64,000 nt of DNA from Pycnococcus provasolii. Lineage: Eukaryota; Chlorophyta; Pseudoscourfieldiophyceae; Pseudoscourfieldiales; Pycnococcaceae. Under the pieces are notes generated by a model that was given only the letters and a program-made list of their open reading frames with translations, was not told the DNA's origin and ran no database searches. The DNA lies in contig OW568903.1 of assembly GCA_938743325.2 (NCBI GenBank), forward strand, positions 1 to 64,000, in the 5' to 3' direction. How positions within the stretch are numbered: position 1 is the stretch's first letter; each line of letters opens with the position of its first letter. Positions 20,669 through 31,770 of this stretch are shown piece after piece. A program made the translations under genes and the position numbers.

Positions 20669-21539
20669 CGCCCAGTGTGGGTGCAAAATGAACCACCGTC
20701 GTCGCCGTGGCCCAAACGCCGGGCTGGTGCCGGCTTGACTAGGGTGGCTGACGGGCCGCGGGACCACGGGACGGGACGGGACGCGACGCCTTCTCGGCCG
20801 CTGGTCAGGCCCCTGGGGCCCTACTAGACTAAGAAAAAAATCGCACCCGTGCCGTGCCGTCCGTCTGCGAGCACTGCTCCGTCCGCGAGAGGAAGGCGTT
20901 CCCCCCGGTCCCGGGAGGTGACCCTCTCATCACCCGACACCCGTGATGATTGGTCGGCTTGTACTTTTTCGTCGATCGCACAGTAACTTGAGGCCGGCGG
21001 GGAGGGACTTTCCGCGTCGTGGACCACGCGGGAAGCGAAATGGTGTACTGTACGCCACGACATTTCCAACCCTAACCCTAACCCTAAGCCAGCAAGTCCC
21101 ACCTAAGGTTAGAGGGGACTTCTCTCTTCCTTTCCCTCTAAAGGTTTACCAATCTCCTCTCAACCCCCTCCCCCATCCCCTCCGGTTGGAACTCCCTGTG
21201 ACGTCACTGACTCTTGCCACGGTGCACACATCTACTTCGCACTTCAAGGTCGACTTCAACGGTCAACACTTCCCAAACTGTGTTCACGAGTCTGAAAATG
21301 GCGTGCAATAGTCAGTGTAACAAGTCTCTGCTCGCATCATAGATGTGACGTCATGCAGACACCGAAAAACTCGGCAATTTGTACACTTCGCAGGTCGCTC
21401 AGTTTGTGACAAATTCCTTTCTTGCAGATTTTTCACCTTTAGCTTCTCCTCAAATGCGCGTCGTTTCGCGTCGTCCGTAGAGCTTTTCTCCAATTTGGGA
21501 ATTGCAATTCGAATAGATTACAATAAATTACATTTCGAA
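20669..21539. other. Intergenic region with short telomere-like tract
   Basis: CCCTAACCCTAACCCTAAGCC occupies about 21068-21088, on the 5' side of the C1q-like gene. Its neighbourhood is CT-rich. ACGGGACGGGACGGGACG-type low complexity is at about 20765-20785. No gene is supported. Confidence 0.55.
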
Positions 21540-23468
21540 TTAATCGACACGCGTTAAACACGTCGCATTGTCGAAGAAGACATCTCGAAATCGACGAAGA
21601 TGTGGACCCGTCAAGTTATTTAAGTATTCGCAGTCGACTTCGGTGAACTCGAATTCTTGAACGAATGTCCTATGAATCGCTGCGTCGCTCGTCCGTGCTG
21701 ATATCAACTCCGATGTCCAGTTCTGGCGAATGCCTGCAAGCACACGCGACATATACTCATTGTAGCACATCGGCGACAACTCCTTGCGTATAAATGACAG
21801 CATGCTCGACGCTATCTTGTCAGCATCGTCATCCCTGGTCAATGTAACGGCATCATGCAACTCCTTACACCATCCCAGTGGACCTGCATCGTTCAGCATG
21901 CATTTAACCACAGGAGATATTTCGGGATGTACATAGTCCTTGGTACAATTCCCCGACATAGTCGGGTCGTTCCAAAACTTGATTGGAATATAGCAGTCGT
22001 CGCAGAACTTTGTCGTCATCACCTGGTGAATGCCAAGAGTGATGTCCACGTTATCAAGCTCTTTTAACGGAACAAGAACTGCACACCCTGAAATCATGAT
22101 ACGTTGGTACGAAGAGCTCCAGCCGAAGCTGCCCGGGTTGAAAAGAGCAAACTGGTAGTTGGAATAGGACTCGTAGCCCTTGTAGTCCTCTTGCTCCACA
22201 GCCGATGGTTGATAAACACCATGCTGTATTGTGAAAGTATCCCACGATTCGTTGAATTTCGTGGAAAAAGGACAAACACCGTGTACCAACAAGCGATTCA
22301 TAAATGAACCCTGCCCAGCGGAAGCTGCGAAGCCCTTCTTCGCTCGACTTTTTCTCCACCTATCCGATCCAGGCTCGGTCCAGTCTGGGTGATTCCACAA
22401 CCTTGTACCAGCCTGAGCGTATGGTGGAACGCGTAAAGCGAAATTACCTGTAAAGTCTTGCTCTGGCCAGTAGAAGGCGTCGTGAAAGTCCTCGTCCCAC
22501 ACCCTGTGCAACTGCAACATTGGCAAGGGCATATCATCTGTGTTGTGCGCCTTATGCACATGATCAAAGATAATGTTCGACATGAAGAAGCACACATCGT
22601 TGTCAAGTTTTCGATACTTCACAGCTTCGTAAAGCACGCGCAGCCATCCCTCTAAGCGATTGTATGTGTCATGAGGAATTGCGCCGGGGACAGACTCATC
22701 ATAATTCACGCGAAAGTAAAGCTTTCCACGCACGACGCATGCAAGGTGCGATCTCGAATCACCTCCTCGACGAAGAAGCTCGTCTACATGTCCTTCTGCC
22801 ATGTAGACGGTTGTGGGACCGACCTTGTTCACACGAAGCATGTCAGCCGTGAGATTCTTACCTTGTTGTTTGTCCAGCTGCATGTCCGCAAAAGAGAGAA
22901 GCTTGGGGCAAAGCGCTTGTCGCAACGATTCGGTTTCGAGTGGTCGCCTCGCAGCTATGGTACCGGAGAGACGCTTCTCGACCCACTGCTTGTGCTCCGG
23001 CGACAAACTTTTTCTGCCTTTAGCTTGCAGCATTTTCTGCCAACTCAGCTTGTTGTTCTTCCAAGCATCTCGATCCAACCAGTCGAACTGTGTGAAGCGC
23101 TCTGTGCTTTTCTTCAACCTGGCTTTAGCAGAGCGGTAGGAGTGACGAACTGCAAAACGTACTGGAAATACTTGTGAATCTAATCCTCCTGCTTCATAGA
23201 ATGCCTGATATTCAGAACTATTTTTCATGCCCTCGGTAGTGGTAGTAGTCGTGGTTTCGCTATGTTCGTGCATATGGCTCTGGCGGTGGTGGCGGTAGTG
23301 GTGAGAGTGTGCCTCGGTGGTTGTCGCGGTTCCGCCGTGTTCGTTCGTGTAGTTCCGGTGGGGATGGCGGTGGTTGTTGTGATGATGGTCGCTTCCGGTG
23401 GAGGCGGAGGCGGCGACGGCGACGGCGGCGCCTTGTATAATACATAAGGTTAGCAAACGTTTCGACAT
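21540..23468 (-). CDS. Secretory-pathway protein, possible GT90/CAP10-like glycosyltransferase
   Basis: 642 residues. A short hydrophobic N-terminus (LLTLCIIQGAAVAVAASAS) looks like a signal peptide, then a His/Thr-rich low-complexity segment (about 25-80). The remainder is a globular, Cys-containing domain. Two segments recall the CAP10/POGLUT (GT90) family: VVRGKLYFRVNYDESVPGAI, and NYQFALFNPGSFGWSSSYQR followed by IMISGCAVLVPLKE, which matches the donor-site pattern of a WSS(x)2-4 R/K motif then a small hydrophobic strand. Several N-glycosylation sequons (NLTA, NESW, NCTK, NWTS, NLTG, NATC) also suggest passage through the ER. The family call is tentative. It is divergent from Cpn60-beta. 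Confidence 0.45.
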   Translation of the reverse strand: MSKRLLTLCIIQGAAVAVAASASTGSDHHHNNHRHPHRNYTNEHGGTATTTEAHSHHYRHHRQSHMHEHSETTTTTTTEGMKNSSEYQAFYEAGGLDSQVFPVRFAVRHSYRSAKARLKKSTERFTQFDWLDRDAWKNNKLSWQKMLQAKGRKSLSPEHKQWVEKRLSGTIAARRPLETESLRQALCPKLLSFADMQLDKQQGKNLTADMLRVNKVGPTTVYMAEGHVDELLRRGGDSRSHLACVVRGKLYFRVNYDESVPGAIPHDTYNRLEGWLRVLYEAVKYRKLDNDVCFFMSNIIFDHVHKAHNTDDMPLPMLQLHRVWDEDFHDAFYWPEQDFTGNFALRVPPYAQAGTRLWNHPDWTEPGSDRWRKSRAKKGFAASAGQGSFMNRLLVHGVCPFSTKFNESWDTFTIQHGVYQPSAVEQEDYKGYESYSNYQFALFNPGSFGWSSSYQRIMISGCAVLVPLKELDNVDITLGIHQVMTTKFCDDCYIPIKFWNDPTMSGNCTKDYVHPEISPVVKCMLNDAGPLGWCKELHDAVTLTRDDDADKIASSMLSFIRKELSPMCYNEYMSRVLAGIRQNWTSELISARTSDAAIHRTFVQEFEFTEVDCEYLNNLTGPHLRRFRDVFFDNATCLTRVD

Positions 23469-24515
23469 CGGTCAACTGATTTCAACTCGTCGTCGGGACT
23501 ATACTGTACTTGGCACGGACCATATAAAAAAATTAAAAATAAAACTGAGGGAAACGGCGGTTTACCGTTAATAGGTTCTCACCACCCCTAACTAATTATT
23601 AGGGTGGCTGGGCGGGATGGTCCTAGTGGTGCAAGACCAAGTGCGGATCCCCAAAGTGGTCGGGGGCTTGCCGACCAAAAATTAGTGGTCCACTTACCCG
23701 GTAGTGGTCCAACGTAAATCGCCCGTTATATCAGGAGAGTGTTTCTACGAGACTCGACCTAACCTTAAGTGCGCGTACTTCTGCTAAACCCGACCTATAT
23801 CCCCGAACTGACACGTCGCCGCCGACCTATGTATCATCGCCCCGTTGTTCTCCGCCGATGTATGTAGCAGACGTACGACAACTTAAGGGACAAAGAAGTT
23901 GACCTTAGTCTAAGGTACGTTCTTGAGGTAAAGTTTAAAGAGTCTTAAGACGAGTTACAAGTCTTAAAATGAAAAAAATCCCTGAGCTGCCTAACTGCAT
24001 TGATTGATTGAAAACAAGTCCTGACCAATTACGGATCCTGGAAGCCTAAAATCCCGTGGGACGAACAGAGGGGAAGGCCGGAAGGGGACTGGGGACTGCC
24101 CGGGAGGGGCCGGAGGGGAAGAAGGGGAAGTCCCAGGTGGAAGTCCCCCCTCCCCCCCCCCCCCCCCCTCCCCTTTTTTCAGTTTTTTTGTCGTTTTGTC
24201 GTCGACGCCTAAACTTAATAAAAGCGAATTCTGTCCGAGGACCGAGGGAGACCTTACCCCTTATCCACAACGCCCCCTGTTCTCCCTCGCCCCAAGGGTG
24301 CCTGCGAGACAATCCGGGGAGACATCCGGGGACCCAGTCGAGGTCGGAGCGATGTGGACGCCCCTTCTTCCCCTTCCCCCTTGTTCCCTCTCTCCCCCTC
24401 CCCCCCGGGGGCGGGTCCGGCGGCGCGTTCCCGTTCCTTCCCTTTTTTCCTCGGAGGTCGCCCTTCATTCTATCCACACCACTTTTACCCTTGGAGTAGT
24501 AGTAGCTCAAAGGCC
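23469..24515. other. Divergent gap between GT90-like gene and Cpn60-beta
   Basis: Contains CACCACCCCTAACTAATTATTAGGGTGGC, a near-inverted repeat at about 23580-23610 with telomere-like halves. GTGGTC words recur at 23620-23710. A run of C and T at about 24145-24175 and pyrimidine-rich sequence lead up to the Cpn60 start. The frame of Cpn60 is open upstream to 24354, but that part is low complexity. Confidence 0.5.
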
Positions 24516-26228
24516 ATGCTCTCTTCGTCCTCCCTAGCTCCTTTAAGGAATGGCCGTGCTCGTGCCTCGTCTCGCCCTGCCCGTGGTATTCGCACGTCCG
24601 CCATGGCGAAGCAGCTTCACTTCAACCGGGACTGCGCCGCCCTCCGCAAAATGCAGGCGGGTGCAGATAAACTTGCCACAGTCGTTGGGGTCACGCTCGG
24701 ACCCAAGGGGAGGAACGTCGTGCTCGAGTCCAAGTATGGCTCGCCGAAAATTGTTAACGACGGTGTTACCGTCGCGAAGGAAGTCGAGCTCGAGGACCCG
24801 CTCGAGAATATCGGCGCGCGTCTCGTCAGGCAGGCGGCGTCGAAGACGAACGACCAGGCGGGAGACGGCACCACCACCGCCACCGTGCTCTCCTCCGCGA
24901 TGATTGCAGAGGGAATGAAGGTGGTCGCCGCGGGAACCAACCCCGTGCAGCTCACGCGAGGAATCGACCAGGTGGTCAAGGAGCTCGTCGCAGCGCTCAA
25001 GGAAATGTCCAAGGAGGTGGACGACTCCGAGCTCGCGAGCGTCGCCGCCGTGTCGGCGGGAAACAACGCCGAGGTGGGAGAAATGATCCAGTCCGCCATG
25101 GCACGCGTCGGACGCACGGGTGTCATCACGCTCGAGGAGGGACGATCCACGGAGAACCAGCTGTTCGTCGTCGAGGGCATGCAGTTCGACCGAGGATTCA
25201 TCTCCCCGTACTTCGTCACCGACCCGGAGAACATGAAGTGCGTGTACGAAGACTGCAAGCTGCTGCTCGTCGACAAGAAGATCTCGAGCGCGCGCGACAT
25301 TGTCAACGTGCTCGAGGCTGCCATCCGCCAGGGGTTCCCCATCTGCATCATCGCCGAGGACATCGAGCAGGAGGCTCTCGCGACGCTCGTCGTCAACAGG
25401 CTTCGTGGAACGCTCAAGATTTGCGCACTCAAGGCTCCCGGCTTTGGCGAGCGCAAAAGCCAGTACCTCGAGGACCTTGCCATCCTCACGGGTGGAACGG
25501 TCGTCAAGGACGAGGTTGGCCTGAACCTCGCGGAGGTGGGTGTTGAGGTGCTTGGCACGGCGAAGAAGCTTGAGCTCGCGAAAGAAAACTGCGTGGTTGT
25601 CGGCGACGGATCCACGGAGGATGCCGTCAAGGCGCGCGTGTCCCAGATCAAGAACATCCTCGAGAACACCGATCAGCAGTACGAGCAGGAGAAGCTGAAC
25701 GAGCGCGTCGCGCGCCTCTCCGGCGGCGTGGCGGTCATCCAGGTGGGCGCGCAGACGGAGACGGAGCTCAAGGAAAAGAAGCTGCGCGTCGAGGATGCGC
25801 TGAACGCCACCAAGGCTGCGGTGGAGGAGGGCATCGTCATCGGAGGAGGTTGCACGATGCTCAAGCTCGCGGCGAAGGTGGATGCCATCAAGGAAACGCT
25901 GCCAAATGACGAGCAGAAGATGGGAGCTGACATCGTCAAGCGCGCTCTCCAGTACCCGATCAAGCTGATTGCGGAGAACGCGGGCATGAACGGCGCGGTG
26001 GTGAGCGAGAACGTCATGTCAAACGGCGACTCGACGTATGGATACAATGCCGCGAACGGCCAATACGGCGACCTGATGGATTGGGGCATCATTGACCCGA
26101 CAAAGGTGACACGCTGCTGCCTTGAGAATAGCTCGAGCGTCGCGCGTACGTTCCTGATGAGCGACGTCGTCGTGACAGAGATCCCGGAGCCTGAGGCACC
26201 GATGGACCCGAACACGATTCAGGTTTAA
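24516..26228 (+). CDS. CPN60B: Chaperonin 60 subunit beta, plastid
   Basis: A plastid GroEL-type folding chaperone, a partner of Cpn60-alpha and Cpn20/10 in Rubisco assembly. The frame is open from 24354, but the ATG at 24516 begins a Ser/Arg-rich transit peptide ([18 protein letters not shown]) ending before AKQLHFNRD, the mature start. Visible motifs: [38 protein letters not shown] (ATP site), [40 protein letters not shown] and the signature [13 protein letters not shown]. The end ([12 protein letters not shown]) lacks the bacterial GGM tail, and the sequence favours the beta type. The simple leader supports a primary plastid. Confidence 0.96.
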   Translation: MLSSSSLAPLRNGRARASSRPARGIRTSAMAKQLHFNRDCAALRKMQAGADKLATVVGVTLGPKGRNVVLESKYGSPKIVNDGVTVAKEVELEDPLENIGARLVRQAASKTNDQAGDGTTTATVLSSAMIAEGMKVVAAGTNPVQLTRGIDQVVKELVAALKEMSKEVDDSELASVAAVSAGNNAEVGEMIQSAMARVGRTGVITLEEGRSTENQLFVVEGMQFDRGFISPYFVTDPENMKCVYEDCKLLLVDKKISSARDIVNVLEAAIRQGFPICIIAEDIEQEALATLVVNRLRGTLKICALKAPGFGERKSQYLEDLAILTGGTVVKDEVGLNLAEVGVEVLGTAKKLELAKENCVVVGDGSTEDAVKARVSQIKNILENTDQQYEQEKLNERVARLSGGVAVIQVGAQTETELKEKKLRVEDALNATKAAVEEGIVIGGGCTMLKLAAKVDAIKETLPNDEQKMGADIVKRALQYPIKLIAENAGMNGAVVSENVMSNGDSTYGYNAANGQYGDLMDWGIIDPTKVTRCCLENSSSVARTFLMSDVVVTEIPEPEAPMDPNTIQV

Positions 26229-26344
26229 AAAGATTTGAAAAACTCGAGTAACAACAATTTCAGTTCGGATAGATTAAAAAACAAACAAACAAACGTATAC
26301 AATAAAGTACAAAAAAAAACACGTTTTACACAAAATGCTTTTTG

Positions 26345-27277
26345 CTATGTCTCCATGGCAAGGTTGTTCGCATGATTTAGCTTTGTTTGGACTTTTGCTT
26401 GCTTCGCTCGCGCCTTCTTTCTCAGCTTTTTGATTTCGTTCTGGCTGAGACCACGACCCGAGGCTGCTCTTTCCTGCAGCTGTGCCGCGCACTTGAGCGA
26501 CTGCATTGCACCAGCACGCTCCGTCTCCAACCTCTCGACTTGAAGTGCACGCCGCGCCTCCGGCGAGACGCGGCGAAACGTCAGGCTTATTCGGCCCGTG
26601 GGTGCGGGTGCGAGTGCGTGCAGCCAAGGCGCAGAGGCGGCTGGCGCGTCAATTATGGTCGCACTGCGCGCCGGCATGCGGATTCGCGCCTTCTCTCCGT
26701 ATTCTCCGAGGTTGTCGACTTGCCCGAACGTCATCTCCTGCTCGTCCGAAAGCAGGCTTAGAATCACGATGGGTCGTTCGAACGCTCGGCTGTCCTCGTG
26801 AGGCGGCAGCCACGACCCTTCCTCGTACATGCCCACCGTGCACGCGTCTGCCCACGTGTCATATGGCATAGCCCCCGCCTTGACGAGAGCCGCGCACGCC
26901 ATGTGAATTTCGCTCGTGAATGGCATGGGCTGTGCATCTTGCAGTCGGTTGTTGTGCACGTACGCGCCGAAGTGCATCATGTCCCGTCCTTGGTTTTTTT
27001 CCTTATATGACTGAGGGCGAGGCACGAACGCACCACGCTGCTGCTTTCCACATGGCGGTGACAGTGACAGTGACAGTGCACCCGAACTTGACTCACCATT
27101 ACCACCACCATCCCCACGAAACGCACGATAAAGCACGGATAAAGATTCCACTACTAACAAGGACAATGCAGGGTCAACGACACTTGTGAGGACAGAGACA
27201 CCTGCAAGGGAACGACCAACACCAGAGCCACCCTCCTCCTCTAACTCCATCTCCATCTCCAACTCCATCTCCTCCAT
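26345..27277 (-). CDS. AlkB-like 2-oxoglutarate/Fe(II) dioxygenase
   Basis: The C-terminal half is an AlkB fold: MYEEGSWLPPHEDSRAFERP holds the H-x-D iron motif (HED), then IVILSLLSDEQEMTFGQ, ATIIDAPAAS, WLHALAP with the second His, and RISLTFRRV with the 2-oxoglutarate Arg. The pattern is closest to plant ALKBH9/10-type proteins that demethylate m6A in RNA; that substrate is inference. The frame is open to 27430, but its first residues are read from telomere-like repeats (27357-27395). Met52 (27277), followed by a Glu-rich stretch, is a likelier start; a later Met is possible. The C-terminus is Lys-rich (KKLRKKARAKQAKVQTK). It is head to head with the MYND gene. Confidence 0.75.
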   Translation of the reverse strand: MEEMELEMEMELEEEGGSGVGRSLAGVSVLTSVVDPALSLLVVESLSVLYRAFRGDGGGNGESSSGALSLSLSPPCGKQQRGAFVPRPQSYKEKNQGRDMMHFGAYVHNNRLQDAQPMPFTSEIHMACAALVKAGAMPYDTWADACTVGMYEEGSWLPPHEDSRAFERPIVILSLLSDEQEMTFGQVDNLGEYGEKARIRMPARSATIIDAPAASAPWLHALAPAPTGRISLTFRRVSPEARRALQVERLETERAGAMQSLKCAAQLQERAASGRGLSQNEIKKLRKKARAKQAKVQTKLNHANNLAMET

Positions 27278-27356
27278 GACACCACACTCCAACAATAATG
27301 ACTCCAACAACTTCAAGCAGCACGACTCTTCTTCAGGGGGAGGAGAGTGCTCCTTA

Positions 27357-27395
27357 CTAACCCTAACCCTAACATGGTAACCCTGAAACCCTAAC
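27357..27395. repeat. Interstitial telomere-like tract in a divergent promoter
   Basis: CTAACCCTAACCCTAAC followed by ATGGTAACCCTGAAACCCTAAC, between the AlkB-like and MYND start codons. Because it is a multiple-frame repeat it falsely extends the AlkB frame upstream as an RVRV-type peptide. Confidence 0.85.
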
Positions 27396-27451
27396 AGATA
27401 CAGATTTGTCAAGCAAGCAAGCGAACGCATCCAGTCGTCAGAAGTACATAA

Positions 27452-29038
27452 ATGTCAGCGGTCGACTACTCTCGCTTCGATGCCGTATGTGTTTCCTCCG
27501 ATGACGACGACAACGAGCTTCATGCTTTGGAAGAAGTCATGTCTACGCTCGGCTTGGCGGGAGATCGAAGAAGTTCGATCGATGATTGTCAGGCAGAAAG
27601 CAGCGGTATGGATACGAGTGGTGGCAGCTCTCCTCCGCTGACAACGAACCAAAGGAAGAAGTTGAAGAAAAAAAACGCCAAGGAGAGAGCGGCCGAGCCT
27701 AGGGTGCACGCCAACGCGAGTGGCGACAACGGTGGTGTGGACTACGAAAAGATTGTCAAGAAAAACGAGAAACATTTTGCGTCGATTGGCACAGGCTCAG
27801 CCTTATCCACGTCGTCGGAGCACGTTGATATCGCGTCACTGCCTACTTGGAATTTATCCAAAAAGGCGATATATGAGACGTGGTTGAACATGTCGTTCAC
27901 CGTGCAAGAGAAGTTGGCATCAAAAGCAGGAGTGTTTGCGAAAACGCCCGAGTATGACTTAAGACAGAGCTTCAGCATGATTGCAGTTCATGTAGATGGC
28001 TACGACACGAATGACTCGACCATCAACGTTACACGCCAGCCCATACCCGAACGGAGCACGAGGTGTTTCACGCTGCAAAATCATCCAGAACAAACGGAGG
28101 CGATCCTCATCATCGTCGTCGGGGCGAGAAAATGTAAGGATGGCGCGCCGCTCCTCGAGGTGCTCTGGAACATGTCAACGCGTGAGCAAACGGCGGATAA
28201 TACGTACGCTACCGATCTTACGAGCTTGATCCAGTCGCACGTCCGAAACGTCCGTGGCGAGCAACGTGGAGTCAAGCAAATCAACGCGAGTGTTGACGAA
28301 ATGCGCTTGGTGGTGGCTCAGCTAGAGCACAACGCGACGCGCATGGACGCAGAGTATGCCTCACGGCTCACACGCGGAAAGTCTCGGATTCTGCGCGCAT
28401 CATTCCTCGTCCCGCCTCGATCTGGGGCGCACGCGTCCTCCGCGCCGAAGGAAAGAGATGCTCGGAAGTGCGCGGCATGCGGTGAGCCGGGCAACAAGTG
28501 TTGTTCGAGATGCACACGCGAGTGGTACTGCTCCGTCGAGTGCCAAAAGAAGCACTGGAAAGTTCACAAGGTGGTGTGCAAGGCGCCATCGAGCGACCAT
28601 GTTGCGGTGGACCTTGCTTGGGTAGACCCAACATTTCCGACAGATCATGTGCACGCTTCTTTGAGTATTACCGGCGCTTCCTCCTCGAGGCCTACGATGG
28701 TGAAGGCGGGTACCGCGGTGTACGAGGATCTCAAGCCACGCCGAACCTTCGTCGCCAAGCTGCAGGTTCCAACAATGGCCCCGGACTATACGCGTCCGAA
28801 TTGGCTTCCCATCATGTGCTACAACCAGAAGCGATCTCTATTCGTGCAAATCACCTCTGCCCGTTTGAAAGGCGGTCAACGTGCGTTTGACCAGCTGGTT
28901 CGTCTCGTACGCACGGATCGTCGCCACTCTCCGAGCCAGCCTGCGGGCATCAAGTCTTTCGTGAACTGCTATTTGGACGACGACGGGCATACTCTTCAGG
29001 TGGACGTGTCACGCGCCGCAGACTGGCAGCAGTGGTAG
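27452..29038 (+). CDS. MYND zinc-finger protein
   Basis: 528 residues. The N-terminus is acidic, followed by a Lys-rich stretch ([15 protein letters not shown], about 68-82). A predicted globular middle has no family I know (about 90-330). The MYND finger spans about 339-377 ([11 protein letters not shown] then [19 protein letters not shown] and HKVVC), with the full C-x2-C, C-x2-C, C-x3-C, H-x3-C ligand set. The C-terminal 150 residues contain no SET domain, so it is not a SMYD methyltransferase. MYND fingers usually bind proline-rich partners. The start at 27452 lies within 180 bp of the divergent AlkB-like start. Cellular role unknown. Confidence 0.8.
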   Translation: MSAVDYSRFDAVCVSSDDDDNELHALEEVMSTLGLAGDRRSSIDDCQAESSGMDTSGGSSPPLTTNQRKKLKKKNAKERAAEPRVHANASGDNGGVDYEKIVKKNEKHFASIGTGSALSTSSEHVDIASLPTWNLSKKAIYETWLNMSFTVQEKLASKAGVFAKTPEYDLRQSFSMIAVHVDGYDTNDSTINVTRQPIPERSTRCFTLQNHPEQTEAILIIVVGARKCKDGAPLLEVLWNMSTREQTADNTYATDLTSLIQSHVRNVRGEQRGVKQINASVDEMRLVVAQLEHNATRMDAEYASRLTRGKSRILRASFLVPPRSGAHASSAPKERDARKCAACGEPGNKCCSRCTREWYCSVECQKKHWKVHKVVCKAPSSDHVAVDLAWVDPTFPTDHVHASLSITGASSSRPTMVKAGTAVYEDLKPRRTFVAKLQVPTMAPDYTRPNWLPIMCYNQKRSLFVQITSARLKGGQRAFDQLVRLVRTDRRHSPSQPAGIKSFVNCYLDDDGHTLQVDVSRAADWQQW

Positions 29039-29410
29039 GAATGAACACACGTGTCCCATAATATGTATACACTGTATGTGACTCCTACTTGATTTGATCA
29101 TATTCCCTATAATCAAATCAGCTACTTAGCGCGGTTGGGCCGCTCGCTGCTCGCCTTATCCATAATATTATATGATTCATATTTCAAGAGCGCAAGCAAC
29201 CCACGCAAGAACCGTGTTGCTTCTTCTGTCCAGACACCTCGCACTCACAGACTTACCATCTGAGTATCTGACGCGTGCGTGACAAACTTCGTGAGCACTG
29301 AACAAAAGCAGTCCACCGGGAAGGAGGAGAGGGGATCCACCCTTGATTTGAAAACGCCCCCTCTCCTCCTCCTCCCCCCCGCTCCCCCCACGTCACACCT
29401 TTTTTCCGCC
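29039..29410 (+). other. Gap upstream of polyamine oxidase
   Basis: AT-richer than neighbours around 29040-29175 (ATAATATTATATGATTCAT). A pyrimidine-rich tract (CTCCTCCTCCTCCCCCCC) lies at about 29360-29385, just before the start codon. No gene is seen. Confidence 0.5.
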
Positions 29411-31648
29411 ATGGCGAAGCCTCAGAAGAAGCGTTCGCATCCTCCTTCTTCTGGGGAAGATGTCGTTCACGCGGGTCATGTGACGTACCCGCCATACACG
29501 CCTGGACCATTCTCCTCCTCACTTTCACCTTCACTTCCAGAAGAAGATGATGAAGAAGAATCCTCTTTATTAAGGGTGGTTGTTGTGGGTGCGGGCGTCG
29601 CCGGATTAGCCGCTGCACGTGTTCTCGAAGACTCGCACAAAAACGTACACGTCACCGTCGTCGAGGCGAGAAACCGTGTGGGGGGACGATGTCACACCGT
29701 CACACTGCCTGCGATACCAGAAAAAAACTTAAATGCGTGCGACGTCGACCTAGGCGCGAGCTACATGCACGGCTGCTTTGCACCCACGGACGTACCCACG
29801 GACGAAGAGAGGGAAACGCAGCCCGTGTTTGCGTTGGCTATCGAAGAGGGAGTCGCGCACACGCCATCCACGCAGTGCAACACGGAAACAGCCAGGTGGT
29901 ACGACGCAATCAGCGGGGGCGTCGTGCCACGCAAACACGTCGCAAAGGCGCACAAAGTGCTCTACAGTGTCGCCGACCTGCTTGTCGATATCGCTGCACG
30001 GCGCGCGAAGCAAGAAGACGACGAAGAAGAAAATGCACATAACACGACCACTTCGACGCCGCTGCCGTCAACGTCCTCCTCGCCGCCGCCGCCGCCACCA
30101 CCTCCTCCTCTTCCGCCTCGCGACTCGTCTCTGGGTGGCGCCTTTCTCAGCGCGCTGCACATGCTACACACCGAAAAACAGTCGCGCGGTGTCGGGCGGG
30201 CACCGCCAACAACTCTGGAGGAGGAGGCTGCAACGACGCCGCCACGCCGGCGTGACTTGCCACTTGGCAATACGCCCGAAAATGAGGCGGTGAGCCTCAA
30301 GCTGCTCACGAGACTGCAAGCTCGTGTGCTGGACGCCGCGTCGCGTCGGTGGTTTGCATACGAGGCTCCTGTCGAGCGCAAAAGTCTGCTTGCGGAGGCG
30401 CTGTGGGAGGAGGAGATTGAGGCGGAGCGCGAAAAGGAGGAGCGCGAAAAGGAGGGGGATGCTGCCGCAAATGGCGACGGCGGCGGATGCGACAACAGCA
30501 GCGGCAACGGCAACGACAACGGCTTGGCACCCAAGATGTTGGAGGACGAGTTGCGCGACACGCTCGTGGCATCTGACCGATTCGTGTGCGATGGATACGG
30601 TCCCTTCATCGTGCGCCGCCTTCTGATGGGCACAGATAAGCAGGGTCGCGTTTGCCACGTCGCCGGTCGCCTGCGCGACGTACGCATCGCAACGCCGGTA
30701 GCTGCTATCGAGCAGCAGCTGCAGGTGAAGCACCCATCGTCGTCATCGACGCCGCCCGCACGCGTTCGCGTCGTTTTGCAGAATGGCGAGTGTCTGTGGG
30801 CTCACAAGTGTGTGTGCACACTCCCTCTCGGCGTGCTCCAGCGCAGCTTGGCGCGCATGGAGGAGACGTCCGCGCCGTCGTCGACGTCTCTGGCTGAATC
30901 TCACCCGTGTCCGCGTGTTTTCGACAGCGGCATGGGATGCGTTTCGTTCCACCCGCCTCTTCCTTCGTGGAAGCGCGACGCAGTCTCGCGCCTTGGTGTG
31001 GGTGTGGAGAACAAGGTGGTTCTTCGCTTCGACGAGATTTTCTGGCCAGCAAATGCGCACTACCTGTACGCCGCCGGCTCGAACATACGCTTCGTGAACT
31101 TGCACGCCATCACGTCAGGAAAGTGCCACGGAGTTCTCGTCGCGCACGCCGCGCCTCCTCACAGCATTGGGTGGGGTGGTCAAACTTCCGACGACGACGT
31201 GGTGGCGTCGGTGTGCGAGGTGCTTCGCACGATGCTGAAGCCTAAGAAGATGCCGAAATGCGTGGATGCGATTGTGACGCGGTGGGAGCAGGATGCGTAC
31301 GCGAGCATGTCATACACGTACCTGGCGGTCAACTCGAGTATGCGTGACTGCGAAACGCTCCGTCGTCCGTGTGGTGACGTGCACTTTGCGGGCGAGGCGA
31401 TGAGCACCGAGGGATTTCAGTGCGTGCAAGGTGCGTATGAGACGGGTGTCGCCGCGGCACGTGAGATTTTGGATGAGTGGGATGACAAGTACTCGGGATG
31501 GCGTGATGTCATTTTGAGTAGTGCTGACGAGGAGGGGGGTGAGATGGACAGCGACTTGCCTTCGTGGCATCCTAAAAAGTCTCGTGACACGGCGAGTCGT
31601 CGCCCCCGTCGCCGCCGCCGTCTTGACCTTGACCTTGATGTTGACTAA
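29411..31648 (+). CDS. FAD polyamine oxidase / flavin amine oxidase
   Basis: The frame is open from 29279; the ATG at 29411 (GCCATGGCG) is preferred, giving 745 residues. RVVVVGAGVAGLAAARVLE and VVEARNRVGGRCHTV form the FAD motif. SFHPPLPSWKRDAVSRLGVG followed by VENKVVLRFDEIFWP carries the conserved Lys of this superfamily and matches plant PAO2-4 more than LSD1. GDVHFAGEAMSTEG and VQGAYETGVAAA close the FAD site. Neither SWIRM nor tower domain is present, so histone demethylation is unlikely. Two insertions break the substrate domain: a poly-Pro block (PPPPPPPPPLPP, about 225-240) and a Glu/Lys then Gly/Asn-rich block. Likely reaction: spermine/spermidine oxidation. Confidence 0.85.
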   Translation: MAKPQKKRSHPPSSGEDVVHAGHVTYPPYTPGPFSSSLSPSLPEEDDEEESSLLRVVVVGAGVAGLAAARVLEDSHKNVHVTVVEARNRVGGRCHTVTLPAIPEKNLNACDVDLGASYMHGCFAPTDVPTDEERETQPVFALAIEEGVAHTPSTQCNTETARWYDAISGGVVPRKHVAKAHKVLYSVADLLVDIAARRAKQEDDEEENAHNTTTSTPLPSTSSSPPPPPPPPPLPPRDSSLGGAFLSALHMLHTEKQSRGVGRAPPTTLEEEAATTPPRRRDLPLGNTPENEAVSLKLLTRLQARVLDAASRRWFAYEAPVERKSLLAEALWEEEIEAEREKEEREKEGDAAANGDGGGCDNSSGNGNDNGLAPKMLEDELRDTLVASDRFVCDGYGPFIVRRLLMGTDKQGRVCHVAGRLRDVRIATPVAAIEQQLQVKHPSSSSTPPARVRVVLQNGECLWAHKCVCTLPLGVLQRSLARMEETSAPSSTSLAESHPCPRVFDSGMGCVSFHPPLPSWKRDAVSRLGVGVENKVVLRFDEIFWPANAHYLYAAGSNIRFVNLHAITSGKCHGVLVAHAAPPHSIGWGGQTSDDDVVASVCEVLRTMLKPKKMPKCVDAIVTRWEQDAYASMSYTYLAVNSSMRDCETLRRPCGDVHFAGEAMSTEGFQCVQGAYETGVAAAREILDEWDDKYSGWRDVILSSADEEGGEMDSDLPSWHPKKSRDTASRRPRRRRRLDLDLDVD

Positions 31649-31770
31649 TTCTTTTGTAATACGATCTGATTTGACATTTGAACACAACGTAACGTGTGAT
31701 TGATTTTGGTTTCTTTACTGTATGAGCAACCTAACGAAAAAAAGAAAACGAAACAGAAAACGCAGTATTT

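Noticed and set aside
27278-27430. Upstream extension of the AlkB-like frame to 27430
   Set aside because: It runs through telomere-like repeats in the divergent promoter.
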